From Adiantum capillus-veneris (Eukaryota > Streptophyta > Polypodiopsida > Polypodiales > Pteridaceae), in assembly GCA_014529385.2 (NCBI GenBank), contig CM043950.1, positions 154,434,445 through 154,498,444 of the forward strand: DNA of 64,000 bases, given 5' to 3'. Of this stretch, positions 22,455 to 32,906 are shown one piece after another. Position 1 is the first letter of the stretch; each line of letters begins with the position of its first letter. The notes beneath the pieces were generated by a model. The model saw only the letters and a list, made by a program, of their open reading frames with translations, searched no databases and was not told the origin of the DNA. The position numbers and the translations under genes were made by a program.

Positions 22455-23204
22455 CTATTGAGAATTCCTCGTCGAAGAGTAATCCGGTTGTATAGAAACT
22501 TTTGGTTGCCATTGCTTCTTCTTTTTCTCTGGTTGTTGTTTACCTTTGTCTTTGGATTCGTCCTTTAGAGTTGGCTCTTCTCCTTTGGTGAACTTAACTG
22601 ATTGACTTTCACCTTCGTATTTGATAAGCACTGATTTAGAACTCCAGTCAATCATTGCATTGTATTGCTTCTGCCATGGTTGTCCTAGCAATAATGGATG
22701 TTGTGTAGCTTGGTCTTCAACCACGTAAAACATATGAGGATACACATACTGGTTAATCTGGATATGTAAAACTGTGCATCCGATAGTTTTGATTGAATTG
22801 TCAGAGTAACTCTTTAACTCTTGCTTGGCAGTTTGTAATTTAGTGTCATTTGTCAATTGTCTATATAAACTGAGTGAAAGTAGGTTAGCTTGAGCTCCTG
22901 AATCCAATAGTGCTCTGGCTTTGATTTGGTTGGTTCCTACTTTGCATTCAATGATGGGTTCTTCTTTGTCATTATCCATTTCTGTTATACTGACTGCGTT
23001 TATTCGTATTGCTCCTTCACTGCGCTGTTTCTGACGCAGTAGTCTTCTTTTCTCCATTCTTTCTTTCGCCTCGGCTTGCGCTTCCTCTAAAATCATTTTC
23101 TTTTTCTGGACACGCAGCTTTTCTTGATGTATTTTGAGAAGCATGTCTTGGGTTAGCGGCAAAAGATACTTTTTCACTCTGCATCCACTAATCCAATTGG
23201 GCAT
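22455..23204 (-). CDS. E2 second aspartic protease, after integrase
   Basis: A 249-codon frame that directly follows the integrase stop and is in phase with it. Residues 1-75 form a charged linker (RVKKYLLPLTQDMLLKIHQE, then AQAEAKERMEKRR) that aligns with the integrase tail of E3a. Residues 90-200 look like a retropepsin: ARALLDSGAQANLLSL with the D-S-G triad, LYRQL, a VLHIQINQYVYP strand, HPLLLGQPWQ in the position of the second conserved loop, then MIDW. The tail is Lys-rich. It would be a second peptidase besides the normal one before RT. The catalytic motif is intact. Either it has a separate cleavage role or it is a retained duplicate. It may also be expressed as its own ORF from ATG at 23204. 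Confidence 0.8.
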   Translation of the reverse strand: MPNWISGCRVKKYLLPLTQDMLLKIHQEKLRVQKKKMILEEAQAEAKERMEKRRLLRQKQRSEGAIRINAVSITEMDNDKEEPIIECKVGTNQIKARALLDSGAQANLLSLSLYRQLTNDTKLQTAKQELKSYSDNSIKTIGCTVLHIQINQYVYPHMFYVVEDQATQHPLLLGQPWQKQYNAMIDWSSKSVLIKYEGESQSVKFTKGEEPTLKDESKDKGKQQPEKKKKQWQPKVSIQPDYSSTRNSQ

Positions 23205-24673
23205 TTATTCTCCGTCTAATGTAGCAAGCTTGACGGCTCCACTTGGTGATAGATCTTTAATCACCAGAGGTCCCATCCCTCGCTTTTTAAGCTTCTTAGC
23301 ATGCTGTTTCAGAGTGTAAACTAGGACATAGTCCCCAACCTTAAACTCTTTAGTCCGCACATGCTTATCAAAAAATTCTTTTTGTCGCCTTTTTTGAGCG
23401 TAGATAGAAGCTACTGCTTTTAGGCGAAGCTCATCTAGCTTTTCCAGGTCATCTATTCTATTAGAAAGCTCGTGCCCTGTCCACTCTAGATCCTTAGCCA
23501 CCCTTAAGGTTGAAATCAAGAATTCTATTGGTAAGATAGCATTTAGCCCAAAAACCATGTTATATGGGGTCGTTCCTATTGATGTTTTATATGCTACCCT
23601 ATATGCCCATAATGTTGAATGCAACTTCTGGTCCCAATCAGTTCTCGACTCAGATACAATCTTCGTAAGTACCGTGCATATGGTTTTGTTTGTTGCTTCA
23701 GCTTGTCCGTTTGCTTGTGGATGATACGGGGCTGATTTCCTATGGATTACCATGAATTCATCTAGAAGGATCTCTATCACTTCATTTATAAAATGTGTGC
23801 CTCGATCACTCACAATTTCTATTGGCAATCCATATCGTACAAAGACGTATTCATATAGAAATTGTGCCGTGGTCCTAGCATCTGCCTTTTGAGTTGCCTT
23901 TGCTTCGACCACTTTGTTAGATAGTCTGTAGCCACAACGATGTATTGTGCATGAGTCTTATATGAAGGAGGTGAAATGGGTCCGACATAATCAATCCCCC
24001 ATTTTGCAAAAGCTCTTTCCCCCATCATTGGTCTAAGCGGCATATCATCTCGTTTAAGTGGTACTTTGGTCCGCTGACAGTCATCGCACCGTTTAACGTA
24101 TTCCTCAGCGTCCATATGTAATGTTGGCCACCATATTCCTGCGGCTAAGACAAGTTTTGTTGTCTTATCACCTGAGAAATGGCCTCCACCTACTCCTCCA
24201 TGAGCTTGCTCTAGTATTATCACATACTCAGTCTCTGATGCGCAAATCCTAAGGTGGCTGTCTTTACATCTCTTATAGAGTTGATCTCCTATTAAAGCGT
24301 AATCTCTAGCTTCTATCTCTACAGATTTCTGACGAGCTTTTGACGTTCCTTCTGGGAAAGTTCTATTTGTGAGATATTCAACAATATACTGACTCCATTC
24401 TGGAGCGATCATTATCTGATATAATGTCGAATACTCTGCTGGCGGTTTTGATGAACATACAATACATACAGTGACATATTCATGTACGCTTTCTTTCATT
24501 CCTGGCCAATAGACTCCCAATTGTAACAAATTCCTATATGTGTTCCTTCTTGAACAATGAAATACACATTCCTGAACATGTGCTTCGCACAGATATATAT
24601 TATATTCCTCAGGATTGATGCATAGTCGTAAAACATGATCATTTCCCAATTGATACAACCTTCCTGCAACCAA
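23205..24673 (-). pseudogene. int: E2 integrase with duplicated zinc module
   Basis: Two frames (23819-24673 and 23205-23912) joined by a one-base frameshift near 23912, just after DYLTKW. The first frame holds two HHCC-type modules in tandem: EAHVQECVFHC...CIVC, then EQAHGGVGGGHF...CDDCQ. Each is preceded by a similar GxLYxxGxDxxLRxC segment. The catalytic core follows: WGIDYVGP (first Asp), SDRGTHF (second Asp) and NGQAEATNK (Glu). After the core come the EYNMVFG-like region TPYNMVFGLNAILP and a C-terminal domain with VGDYVLVYTLK. The frame ends in TAA at the linker to the second protease. Apart from the frameshift all catalytic residues are present. Confidence 0.88.
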
Positions 24674-24709
24674 TTGAAGATTCTTGGATTGCTGAATAGC
24701 AATATGTTT

Positions 24710-25318
24710 CTAGTTGTATTCTCTTCTATCGAACTCTCCTCCATAGGTTAATAGGTTAACGACATTTTGAGACCACTTCGGTATCATTTCTATGTTGAAC
24801 AAGTACGCGTCTGGCATGCCGTCATCTACTCCTATAGGGTCTTCCCCATTCGTCAATCGCGAAAGATGATCAGCTCTAAGATGTGTTTTTCCTTTCTTTA
24901 CTATTACCGTGAAGTTGAATTCCAGTAAGATAATGAACCATCTCACTATTCTCCCGGTATTGCATGGTTTATTCACTAGGTAGAGCAAGGCTTGGTGATC
25001 CGTAAAAAACACAAACTTGTTGGCTAGAAGATAATACCGAAATTTCTTCACAGCATATATCATTCCTAATCCTTCTCGCTCTGTTGTGGTGTAATTCTTC
25101 TCTGCATTGTTGAGCTGTCGACTGGCGTAACAGATAGGAAAATCCATGTTTCCTTCTTCTGGCTGAGCCAGAATGCATCCTATTGCATATGCCGAAGCAT
25201 CTATATGCACATGGAATATCTTCTCCCAATCTGGTGATTTCAAGACTGGAGCAGTAATGAGTGCCTCTTTCAATTTCTTGAACGATTCCTCACACTCCTC
25301 TGTCCATTCAAATTTCAC
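24710..25318 (-). pseudogene. pol: E2 RNase H segment of pol
   Basis: A 202-codon piece in phase with RT upstream and integrase downstream, bounded by a TAA (where E1 has CAA, Gln) and a TAG. Motifs: WTEECEESFKKLKE, HVHIDASAYAIGC (first catalytic Asp), FFTDHQALL, GRIVRWF and RADHLSR. It is the usual Ty3/gypsy RNase H immediately after RT. No second archaeal-type RNase H is present, unlike E4. Confidence 0.88.
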
Positions 25319-25336
25319 TATTAGCCTGTAAAGTGG

Positions 25337-28294
25337 TTAGCCTATTATAGCGTACATGTAAATGAATCGTCTATAATATCCGCAATGTCCCATAAAGCTC
25401 TGTACTTGTTTCGCATTGGTTGGTCTAGGCATATCCACTATAACTTTTATCTTCTCTAAATCCGTGGATATTCCGTTTTGTGAGACAATATGTCCCAGAA
25501 TTCTGCCCTGTCGGACCATAAACACACATTTCTCAGGATTGAGACAAATGCGATATGTCCTACATTTCTCAAATACTTTTCTTAGGTGTTCTAGATGCTC
25601 ATCTCTCAGAAGAGAATGTACACATAAGTCATCCATGTATATTTCTAGAAACAACCTTAAGTATTCTTTGAAAGCATGCGTCATCAGCCTCTGGAAGGTT
25701 GCGGGAGCATTGGTTAGACCAAAAGGCATAACCCGATAAGCATAAATTCCCCACTCCGTTGCAAAAGCTGTTTTATGTTGATCTTCCAGTGCTATGGCTA
25801 GCTGGTTATATCCTGAAAAACCATCAAGAAAAGAGTATGCTGTTTTCCCTGATACACGCTCTAGAACATGATCAGTTATCGGCAGGGGATAATTGTCCCT
25901 GATTGTTGCAGCATTCACTTTCTTTAAGTTGACACACACTCGGAGTTTTCCGTTCTTCTTGGGTACCACCACAATCGGAGATACCCAATCGGTGTGTTCA
26001 ATCTCGTATATGAATTCAGCTTCCATTAGCTTATCTATCTCTTCTTTGATTCGCTTAGCAAACGTATCATTATATGTGTATGGTCTCTGTCTGCTAGGCT
26101 TTGCGTCTTGTTTTAGGGGGATTGTGTGTTGGCATATCGATGGGTCAACTCCCTTTAAGTCCTTATAAGACCATGCAAACACATCCCTATACTCTCTGAG
26201 AAGACTCAAAAGTCTCTCTTCCTCGCCTGGAGACAAATCTGTGGCTATGTACACCGGTCTAGGTGGCTCACCTGGAGCTGCTAAATCAACTTTTTTTGCA
26301 TCCTCCGGTCCGTCATAAGATTCGTTCTCCTTTCTCTCTCGAATAGGTTGGGTTAATACCACCTTCCTATCCTCTATTGTGAATTTCCTATAGTGAGAGG
26401 GAACATCCATGTTTTCCTTGATTTTGGCGTTTTCGTCCTCTCCACTCTCAAATTCTGTCGTCCAAACTTCTTTCAGAGTTTTCTTGAGCTCTCTGTACTT
26501 GTTTCTACGTTCTAACTTGGACTCCGTGTGTTCTCTGTTGCGCTTGTTCTTTTCTGATTTTTTTGTTTCTGTTTTCGTTCCATTCCTTTGAACTTGATTT
26601 CTTGAGCCTCTTTTGTTTTTTCGTAAGCTCTTTTGATCATTGCCTCTCATTCTTCCAGAAACCTTGTCCTTAACACAATCTTCCGCCTTTACTAGCATTA
26701 GGAATTGATTTTTTCCTCTTATTCTAGGCATCGGATTGGTTCTAACCCCCTTTGTTTTTCTCTTTGCTCTATAGCGTTTCTGGCGTTGTTTAGTTTGGTT
26801 CGGAAAATCATAAAATCGGACATCCGTTATAGTTTCTTCGTTTCCGCTTGAATTGTCCGTTGACTCGTTGTCTGCTTCATTTCCCCACTCAGGATGATCG
26901 GGAATGTCGTGAAACACCTCCTCTTCATCTTCCTTTTCCAGTGCATCGTTCTTTTCAGTTTCTTTTTCGAGTACAGTTCTCAACATGAAGTACGGAACCA
27001 CGTCGTACCCGTCCTTGTCGCAAAATTTCGTTGTGGGACCATCCTGAATTGCACAAACATCTAGGGTTGCTAGAATGTGCGTCCATTCTAATGGTTCAAG
27101 CGTGTCCTCTGGAAAGGGTTCTCCTATATAACCTTCGTCTTCGATAGCCCTTTCTAAAACACATTCTTCTCGTTTCAGACTTCCACATTTCGAAGCTCCA
27201 CACATCCATAACTCCTTGGGTTTACCTAACCAAGCTGGAAATTCGGATCCCGCCAAAGTAGCTGAATCAAACTCCTCCACCGGTGTTCGGTTCACATCTT
27301 TGTAGCTATGGTCTTTCAGGTTCACACGTGTAGTGGTTTCCATATTTCTCAGGTATATGTGATCGTAGCCCCAATCCTGGACCATTTTCAACTGTCTCAT
27401 GAATGGTCTTCCCAATATGATATCATAGTTATTCTCCTTGCCAAAATCGACAATAGCAAAAGTATGTTCGTATTCAATGCCGCAAGAAGTCACTACGACT
27501 TTCTCTAATAACCCCATAGGTTTCTCCATGTGTCCATCTGCTAATTGGAGTTTCAACCTAGTCTTCCTTATTGCTGGTTTCCCCCATTTTTTCCAGATTT
27601 CTTTTGTAGCAATGGCTACCCCAGCTCCGCTGTCTAGTATTGCCATCGTGTTCACTCCTTGGAATTCAACTGGTAAGGTTGTATTCCCCTCTTCACCTTC
27701 GCAATACTCTCCGACCTTGTTTAAGGGTACAGGCTTAGCGTTCTTTTGTGGTTTTCTCAGCTCTTGTATACCCTCTTGCAGTCTCGATGTTGGGTCTTTT
27801 ATCCCAAATTTCTCCAAGCATTTTCCTACAGTGGTCCACATATGTGGTCTTAGCCTCAAAAGCTCAGCTAGAGTGATAGTGCATGTCACTGGTGTTGACA
27901 AGATCTCTATCAATCCTTGCGAGTCCATGACTTTTTCTGATGAGATTCTTCGTGAGGGAAGTGCTCTAATCTCGGATTTTGCTTCATACTCTCCTAAGTA
28001 TGAAGGTAAGGTATTCAGTGAATGAGGTTTGCTCTCCATTGTTCTAACAGAGCCCCCATCTCCCCAGTAAGATTGCAGATCCAAGTCCACTTGAGATCCT
28101 GCCTCAAATTCCACTATGGGAGGATTCCTGATGTCCTTTTCCCAATTTTTCTGATTAGCTTGGCAACTTAGCTCGTTTGCAAAGTTTGCCTCTCTCACTT
28201 GTTTCCAAAATTCATTGTAATTCTCATCTTTTCCGTAAGACCTCTGTATGACTGGATGAAAACTCTCTATCTCCTGATCGGTTGTGTTCAACAC
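25337..28294 (-). pseudogene. pol: E2 pol: first protease and reverse transcriptase
   Basis: A 985-codon frame. Residues about 175-330 are the first retropepsin (AILDSGAGVAIA near 218; NYDIILGRPFM). A conserved linker (WLGKPKELWMCGAS, TKFCDKDGYDVVP) and a basic stretch follow. RT covers about 735-985 with VSPIVVVPKKNGKLRVCVN, AYSFLDGFSGYNQ, MPFGLTNAPATFQ, YMDD near 885 and ILGHIVSQNGI. The frame ends in TAA shortly before RNase H. The N-terminal residues belong to the gag-pol linker; the 5' end is set by an indel, not by a true start. Confidence 0.9.
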
Positions 28295-28724
28295 TATGCG
28301 GTCATCCTTGTGTGTATTTTCAGGCTTTTGTGCACTGGAGTCTTTTCAGCTACCCGTGAAACAATAGTCTCTTGCTGAATTGGGTTTTCCGTTCCACAAT
28401 TCATTGTTTCTTTTGTGGTTCTAATAAGGCTTGTGCAGTCTCGATCATTCTCTGGCACATTTCAAGTCTCTGCTTTTCCAATTCCGCGTTTGGGTATGTC
28501 ATCCACCTTGTTCTTGTGTTTGGTTGTTCTTTAACCTAGCTTCGTAAGCTCTCATCAGTGCGTCCAATGGTTCGTGTACTTTGTCGACTAGCACTGATCC
28601 CCCTGAGCTTAAGCTCGTTGTTTCTTTGATACTCTTTTGTTTGTTCTTTTCGGGCTCATCTCTCGTTTCCCGTTTTGACTCTCAAGTTTTTCTAATCTAT
28701 CTTTAGTTCGCTTTAGTTCCTCAG
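28295..28724 (-). pseudogene. E2 decayed gag-pol linker
   Basis: About 430 bp that correspond to the E1 linker (7000-7540) but contain several stops and small indels. Short matches remain in different frames, for example KRTKDRLEKLE. This is where the gag frame and the pol frame of E2 come apart; in E1 the same region is open and in phase on both sides, so I attribute the break to decay and not to programmed frameshifting. Confidence 0.6.
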
Positions 28725-31484
28725 CTAAATAGCGTCTTCACGTTCTTTTCTCAACTTCATGCGTGCTTTTCTAGCTTTCCATGTGTTTTTCTGTCTCCGC
28801 GGTCCTTGACTAACCATTTCAGTCCCTAACTTTCCATTCTCAGGTTCTCTAGTGGTTTTCTTAGCTTGAGCTCTAGTAACAACTTGCGTTGGTATCAGAG
28901 TTTCATTTTCAGACCCACTGCTGGTAGGAATAGTTTCTAGCATATTCAATATCGTCTTTTGCACTTTGTTTGGATTCTTTGAACAATCCTCAATGAAGTG
29001 AGTAACCCCACACTCAGTGCAATAAGCGTTAATTCTAATGATTTCCGTATGGGGACAAACATTCATCAGATGGTCACCTCCACACTTGTAACAGGGTCCT
29101 AGTGCTAGTCTTGGTCCCATTTGATTCGTCCTTTGTGGATAGGATGGTCTCTGTCCTGTTAACCCTCCATGAGCTATGAACATCAATGTTCTTGCGTCCA
29201 AATTGTATCTCTCTTCATCAAAAGCACTTGTAACTGTTGGTGTTCCAACATTCCCAATCATGCCCCATGGTTCTGGTTGTTTGGGTTCTTCTGGTGGGTA
29301 ATACACAATTGGAGACATGTGTGCACCAGATTCTTCATAATAGGCTTGAACAGGCACTAAGGCTTGTTCTTCCTGATTCTCTAAGGTTGGTGCATATCTA
29401 ATGCCCACTGATCTTGCTCCTGGTAAAGGTGGTTGTTGTCCCAATACCGGTTGCGGTCTTTCTATCCCCATAGGTCCTGGTACATTTCCCGTTGGGTATC
29501 GAGGTACTGGATGTACCTGAGGTGGTGCTAATTGAGCAGAAGGTGCATACTGGCACTCCCTTACATACCCTTTGTTGTAATAGCACTCCTCTATTGGATG
29601 GTTTGTCCATTTTTGTTCAATCGCACACCATTTCAGTGGTTTTGGCAATGGTTTTTGGTATGGTGCCATCGTTTTTAGAGCCTCTTCTATCATTTGCTCT
29701 ACATTTGGCATGGTTGTTGTTTGAACATTCTTTTTAGTGGTAGTCTCGCTCGCTATGGAGGAAGAGCTACTGGATGCAAAATCTGTATCTGCTGACACCT
29801 CTCCATAAACCGTACAGTTATCCACTAAGTACAATGCTTCTCTCGTTACTTGCTCGAAACTTGTACAAGCTTTCAAGTGCAAGTCCTTCTTGAGAGTGTC
29901 GTTTCTCAGTCCCTCAATAAAGAAAACAGATAGTATGTCATCTTGTGGTCGTTCATGTACTGGACATCTCTCAATGTATTGTTTGAAGCGAAGTGAAGCT
30001 TCCTTCACTTTTTCGTGTTCTCTCTGTTTAAAACCATATATTTGTGAGACCGTATTGTGCTTAATCCCTCGTTTTGAGAATTCCTCAGCAAACTCTCTTA
30101 GAAAATGGTCAATGTCATGGAATCCCCCTTTGTTCAGTGGTTGAAACCATGTCAATGCCGTACCTTCTAGAGTAAGACCAAATCCCTCATATTGTGTATG
30201 GAAATCTGTTATCTGCTCAGCTCTTAAGACTTGCTTAAAGAGTGACACATGGGCATACGGATCTCCTGAACCACTATACTTCTTTGGCATACACTTGGCT
30301 ACTTGAGATGGTCTCATACGTCTATGGTCTGCTACCAATCTCATTGCTCCTGTGTCTCGGCTAAAGCTTTCTCTAGCATCATGGACTTCATGGGTTACCC
30401 TTGTCGGTTCCCCTGTCCTGAATCTACTACTAGGAGGTAAATGTGATGGTTCCGCTTCGAACCTTGGACCTGAAGTGGTATATGTGTGGATTGGAACTGC
30501 ACTGCCTCGATTCGTATCCATTGACTCTCTGGAATGTAATGATCCCATTGGTCCAAGCTTCGAGTACGGAGGTTGGCTGAAAGAGTCAGCAACCTGAGTT
30601 CTTTGTCCTCCTGTCGTCATTGGGTTTTGCACTCCATTTGTTGGTGCTGGTCTTTGTGAGCTAGAAGTAACGTAATACTGATGTAGTGGTCCCCCAAAGT
30701 ATGTATATCCTTCTAATTCTTTCTTGCCCATTGTTGAGTATTGCCTCCCATACTTGTCGTAAGCGGCAATTTTCACTTCCGATCCCTCTGTGTAGGTAAA
30801 GACATAAAGTCTTTTTCGGTCTGTCAACTCTCCAGTGTAGGGTTCTTCACATCTATAATAGAGATCTTGCTCCCCATTATTATATTTGTATAGCCCCACA
30901 TAGATGTTATCAGTGTTGATCCTTGTAGTTTCATTCTCTCTTCTTAACCTCGCATCAGGGAAGTTCATTATTGGTGCTTTCTCCTCAAGTTCTTCATCTA
31001 CTTTGGCTTTGGTGCCCATCAATCCCCACTTGTCCACAATGTTAGGGTTTAGGACTACCAAGTACATGGTACCCTCGTCATCTAGATATCTATCTCCGCT
31101 AAAGCTCACAGGCACTAAGTCCTTGAACTCACTAGGTCTATCTTCTATCTTCACACAATAGCGGTCCATTCCATCCTTGTAGATCTTGGCACCTTGCTCA
31201 TTGTCGTACTGGTATTTTATGAACAATAGCTTCATTGTGGCGGAAGGGTTTGATGATCCTGCTGCCATATTCCATCTGTTGTTCAGGTTCAAGTGTTCCA
31301 AGTGTTCGGTGAAAATCTCGTAAGATCTCTCCGAAGAAGTATCAGAGACACTTCCTTCAAAGATTGGCTCTAATGGTTGCACCCAACTTTGGTTTACACT
31401 TCCCTCGGTTGATATGACACTTGCTTGTTCCCCTTGTTTTGGTTTATTATTCTGGAGATTCCTGCCCGATCTCAAATTCATCAA
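28725..31484 (-). CDS. gag: E2 gag polyprotein (919 aa)
   Basis: An uninterrupted frame starting MMNLRSGRNL, a start shared with E1. Residues 1-390 are a long N-terminal region rich in Ser, Tyr and charged residues, of unknown role. A retrotransposon gag core occupies about 395-560 (KYSGSGDPYAHV, ALTWFQPLN, KRGIKHNTVSQIYGFKQ, EALYLVDNC). Two zinc knuckles lie near 796-809 (CYKCGGDHLMNVC) and 822-834 (CTECGVTHFIEDC). The protein would form the particle and bind genomic RNA. It is larger than usual plant Ty3/gypsy gag. Frame is lost just past the end by an indel in the linker to protease. Confidence 0.9.
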   Translation of the reverse strand: MMNLRSGRNLQNNKPKQGEQASVISTEGSVNQSWVQPLEPIFEGSVSDTSSERSYEIFTEHLEHLNLNNRWNMAAGSSNPSATMKLLFIKYQYDNEQGAKIYKDGMDRYCVKIEDRPSEFKDLVPVSFSGDRYLDDEGTMYLVVLNPNIVDKWGLMGTKAKVDEELEEKAPIMNFPDARLRRENETTRINTDNIYVGLYKYNNGEQDLYYRCEEPYTGELTDRKRLYVFTYTEGSEVKIAAYDKYGRQYSTMGKKELEGYTYFGGPLHQYYVTSSSQRPAPTNGVQNPMTTGGQRTQVADSFSQPPYSKLGPMGSLHSRESMDTNRGSAVPIHTYTTSGPRFEAEPSHLPPSSRFRTGEPTRVTHEVHDARESFSRDTGAMRLVADHRRMRPSQVAKCMPKKYSGSGDPYAHVSLFKQVLRAEQITDFHTQYEGFGLTLEGTALTWFQPLNKGGFHDIDHFLREFAEEFSKRGIKHNTVSQIYGFKQREHEKVKEASLRFKQYIERCPVHERPQDDILSVFFIEGLRNDTLKKDLHLKACTSFEQVTREALYLVDNCTVYGEVSADTDFASSSSSSIASETTTKKNVQTTTMPNVEQMIEEALKTMAPYQKPLPKPLKWCAIEQKWTNHPIEECYYNKGYVRECQYAPSAQLAPPQVHPVPRYPTGNVPGPMGIERPQPVLGQQPPLPGARSVGIRYAPTLENQEEQALVPVQAYYEESGAHMSPIVYYPPEEPKQPEPWGMIGNVGTPTVTSAFDEERYNLDARTLMFIAHGGLTGQRPSYPQRTNQMGPRLALGPCYKCGGDHLMNVCPHTEIIRINAYCTECGVTHFIEDCSKNPNKVQKTILNMLETIPTSSGSENETLIPTQVVTRAQAKKTTREPENGKLGTEMVSQGPRRQKNTWKARKARMKLRKEREDAI

Positions 31485-32885
31485 TTCCCCTAAAGGACTT
31501 TAACTTTTCCGTCTCGGCAATTTGTTTTCCCCAAGTTTTTGTGGTCAGAATTGATCCAAACTGATTGATACTTGATCAATTGTTTAATCTTGTGAGTTGG
31601 ACAACTTCTGTTTCATCAAGTGAGAATTTTGTTGCAGTTATGCTGAAAAAGACATTATACGCGTATGATGTCTTTTTTCACAGTTTTAGACTATTTTGGT
31701 TATGCTCACTCTCGGTAGCCCCCTTATGATCTTTCCACTCACAAAATTCAGTTTGAACTCTGTTTGAGCAAGTTATGGCTAATTTAGGCTTTTCTTGGCA
31801 ATTTTCCGCTTTTGACTTGTTTTGGGTCAATTGTGATCCAAATGGGATGAAACTTGAAATATAACCTCTAGACAGCTATTACAATGGATCTGTGTTGGCA
31901 AAGTATCAAAATATGTCCAAAATTAGGTAAAAGACATTATACGCGTATGATGTCTTTTTCATCAATTTGGGTCAAGACTTGATATTTATGCTTTCTACAG
32001 TGCTTGTAACAATCTTGTCAGGTCAGATATAAAAAATAAGCAGTGGATGTGCCAAAAGACATTGTACGCGCATGCTGTCTTTTGTCCCAGATTTTGACTA
32101 TTCTTGGTTTTAAGCCTTCTCCAATGTTTACAATTGAGTTTCAAGTGTTTTTGTCAGGTTTGAATGTAAAAACAAGATCTGAATCCAAAATTTCCTCTTC
32201 TTTGCGTTTCTTGGACTCCGACTTGTCTTTTTGGGTTTCTTTGAGTGTTAATGCTCTTGTTTTAAGTTGAAATTAGGGTATAACCCCCCTTTTGAACACT
32301 CTGGTAAAGTCAAAATTTTTGTTTTGGTCTCTGTTTGGTCATTTAGACATCATACGCGTATGATGTCTAAAGTTGCAGATTTCCAGTTTTTTGGCACAGA
32401 ATCCTTCCTAAAGCTTTCTCTAGTGCTCAGCAACTCCTAGATACACAAAAAATTTCTCTGACTTTTGTTTATTGCAAGTTTCACGACTAACTCGACGGTT
32501 TAGTGATCTAACATGCAATCAACCATATCAAGCAAATACTCCAATGATTACTAGCTCTAGATCAGGATCAAATGAAGTCCTACCTAAGTTATTCCTAATC
32601 ATAAAATGGGTTTGGTAATTGTGACTTTAAAGATATCCACTGTCACTCACGGACTAGCAAATTCTTCTTCTATCAACAACTACTCAACACCAACAAAACA
32701 ACTAACAAATCTAAGCTAAACTAAAAATACTGTCAACACGGAAGACCCAGGAATACCCCACTTCCTAGTATCTCTCGAGATCTTCGGAGTCCACCACTCC
32801 TAGATCTTTTCTAACTAAAGTATACAAAGTAGTTTATATGACTCACCTCGTAGGATTAGTCTAAGGTCACCTACTTAGGGCTCTC
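31485..32885 (-). other. E2 untranslated leader
   Basis: 1.4 kb between primer site and gag start, without supported ORF. Holds four palindromes (31651-32367). The 500 bp nearest the primer site have no recognised motif. Confidence 0.8.
31651..32367. repeat. E2 palindrome array in the gag leader
   Basis: 22-bp palindromes at 31651-31672, 31933-31954, 32058-32079 (degenerate) and 32346-32367 (perfect), half-site GACATCATACG. Spacings are 282, 125 and 288 bp, close to 273, 125 and 281 in the E1 leader and 283, 135, 284 and 283 before the E2 3' ORF. Confidence 0.92.
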
Positions 32886-32904
32886 GTCCCAGGCAACTGC
32901 GCCA
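32886..32904 (-). promoter_or_regulatory. E2 primer-binding site, tRNA-Asp type
   Basis: Minus-strand TGGCGCAGTTGCCTGGGA, two bases from the LTR. It matches the complement of the plant tRNA-Asp 3' end with about two mismatches in 18. Confidence 0.8.
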
Positions 32905-32906
32905 AA

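Noticed and set aside
28295-28724. Programmed frameshift between gag and pol in E2
   Set aside because: E1 is open and in phase across the same region, and E2 has several stops and indels there, so decay is simpler.
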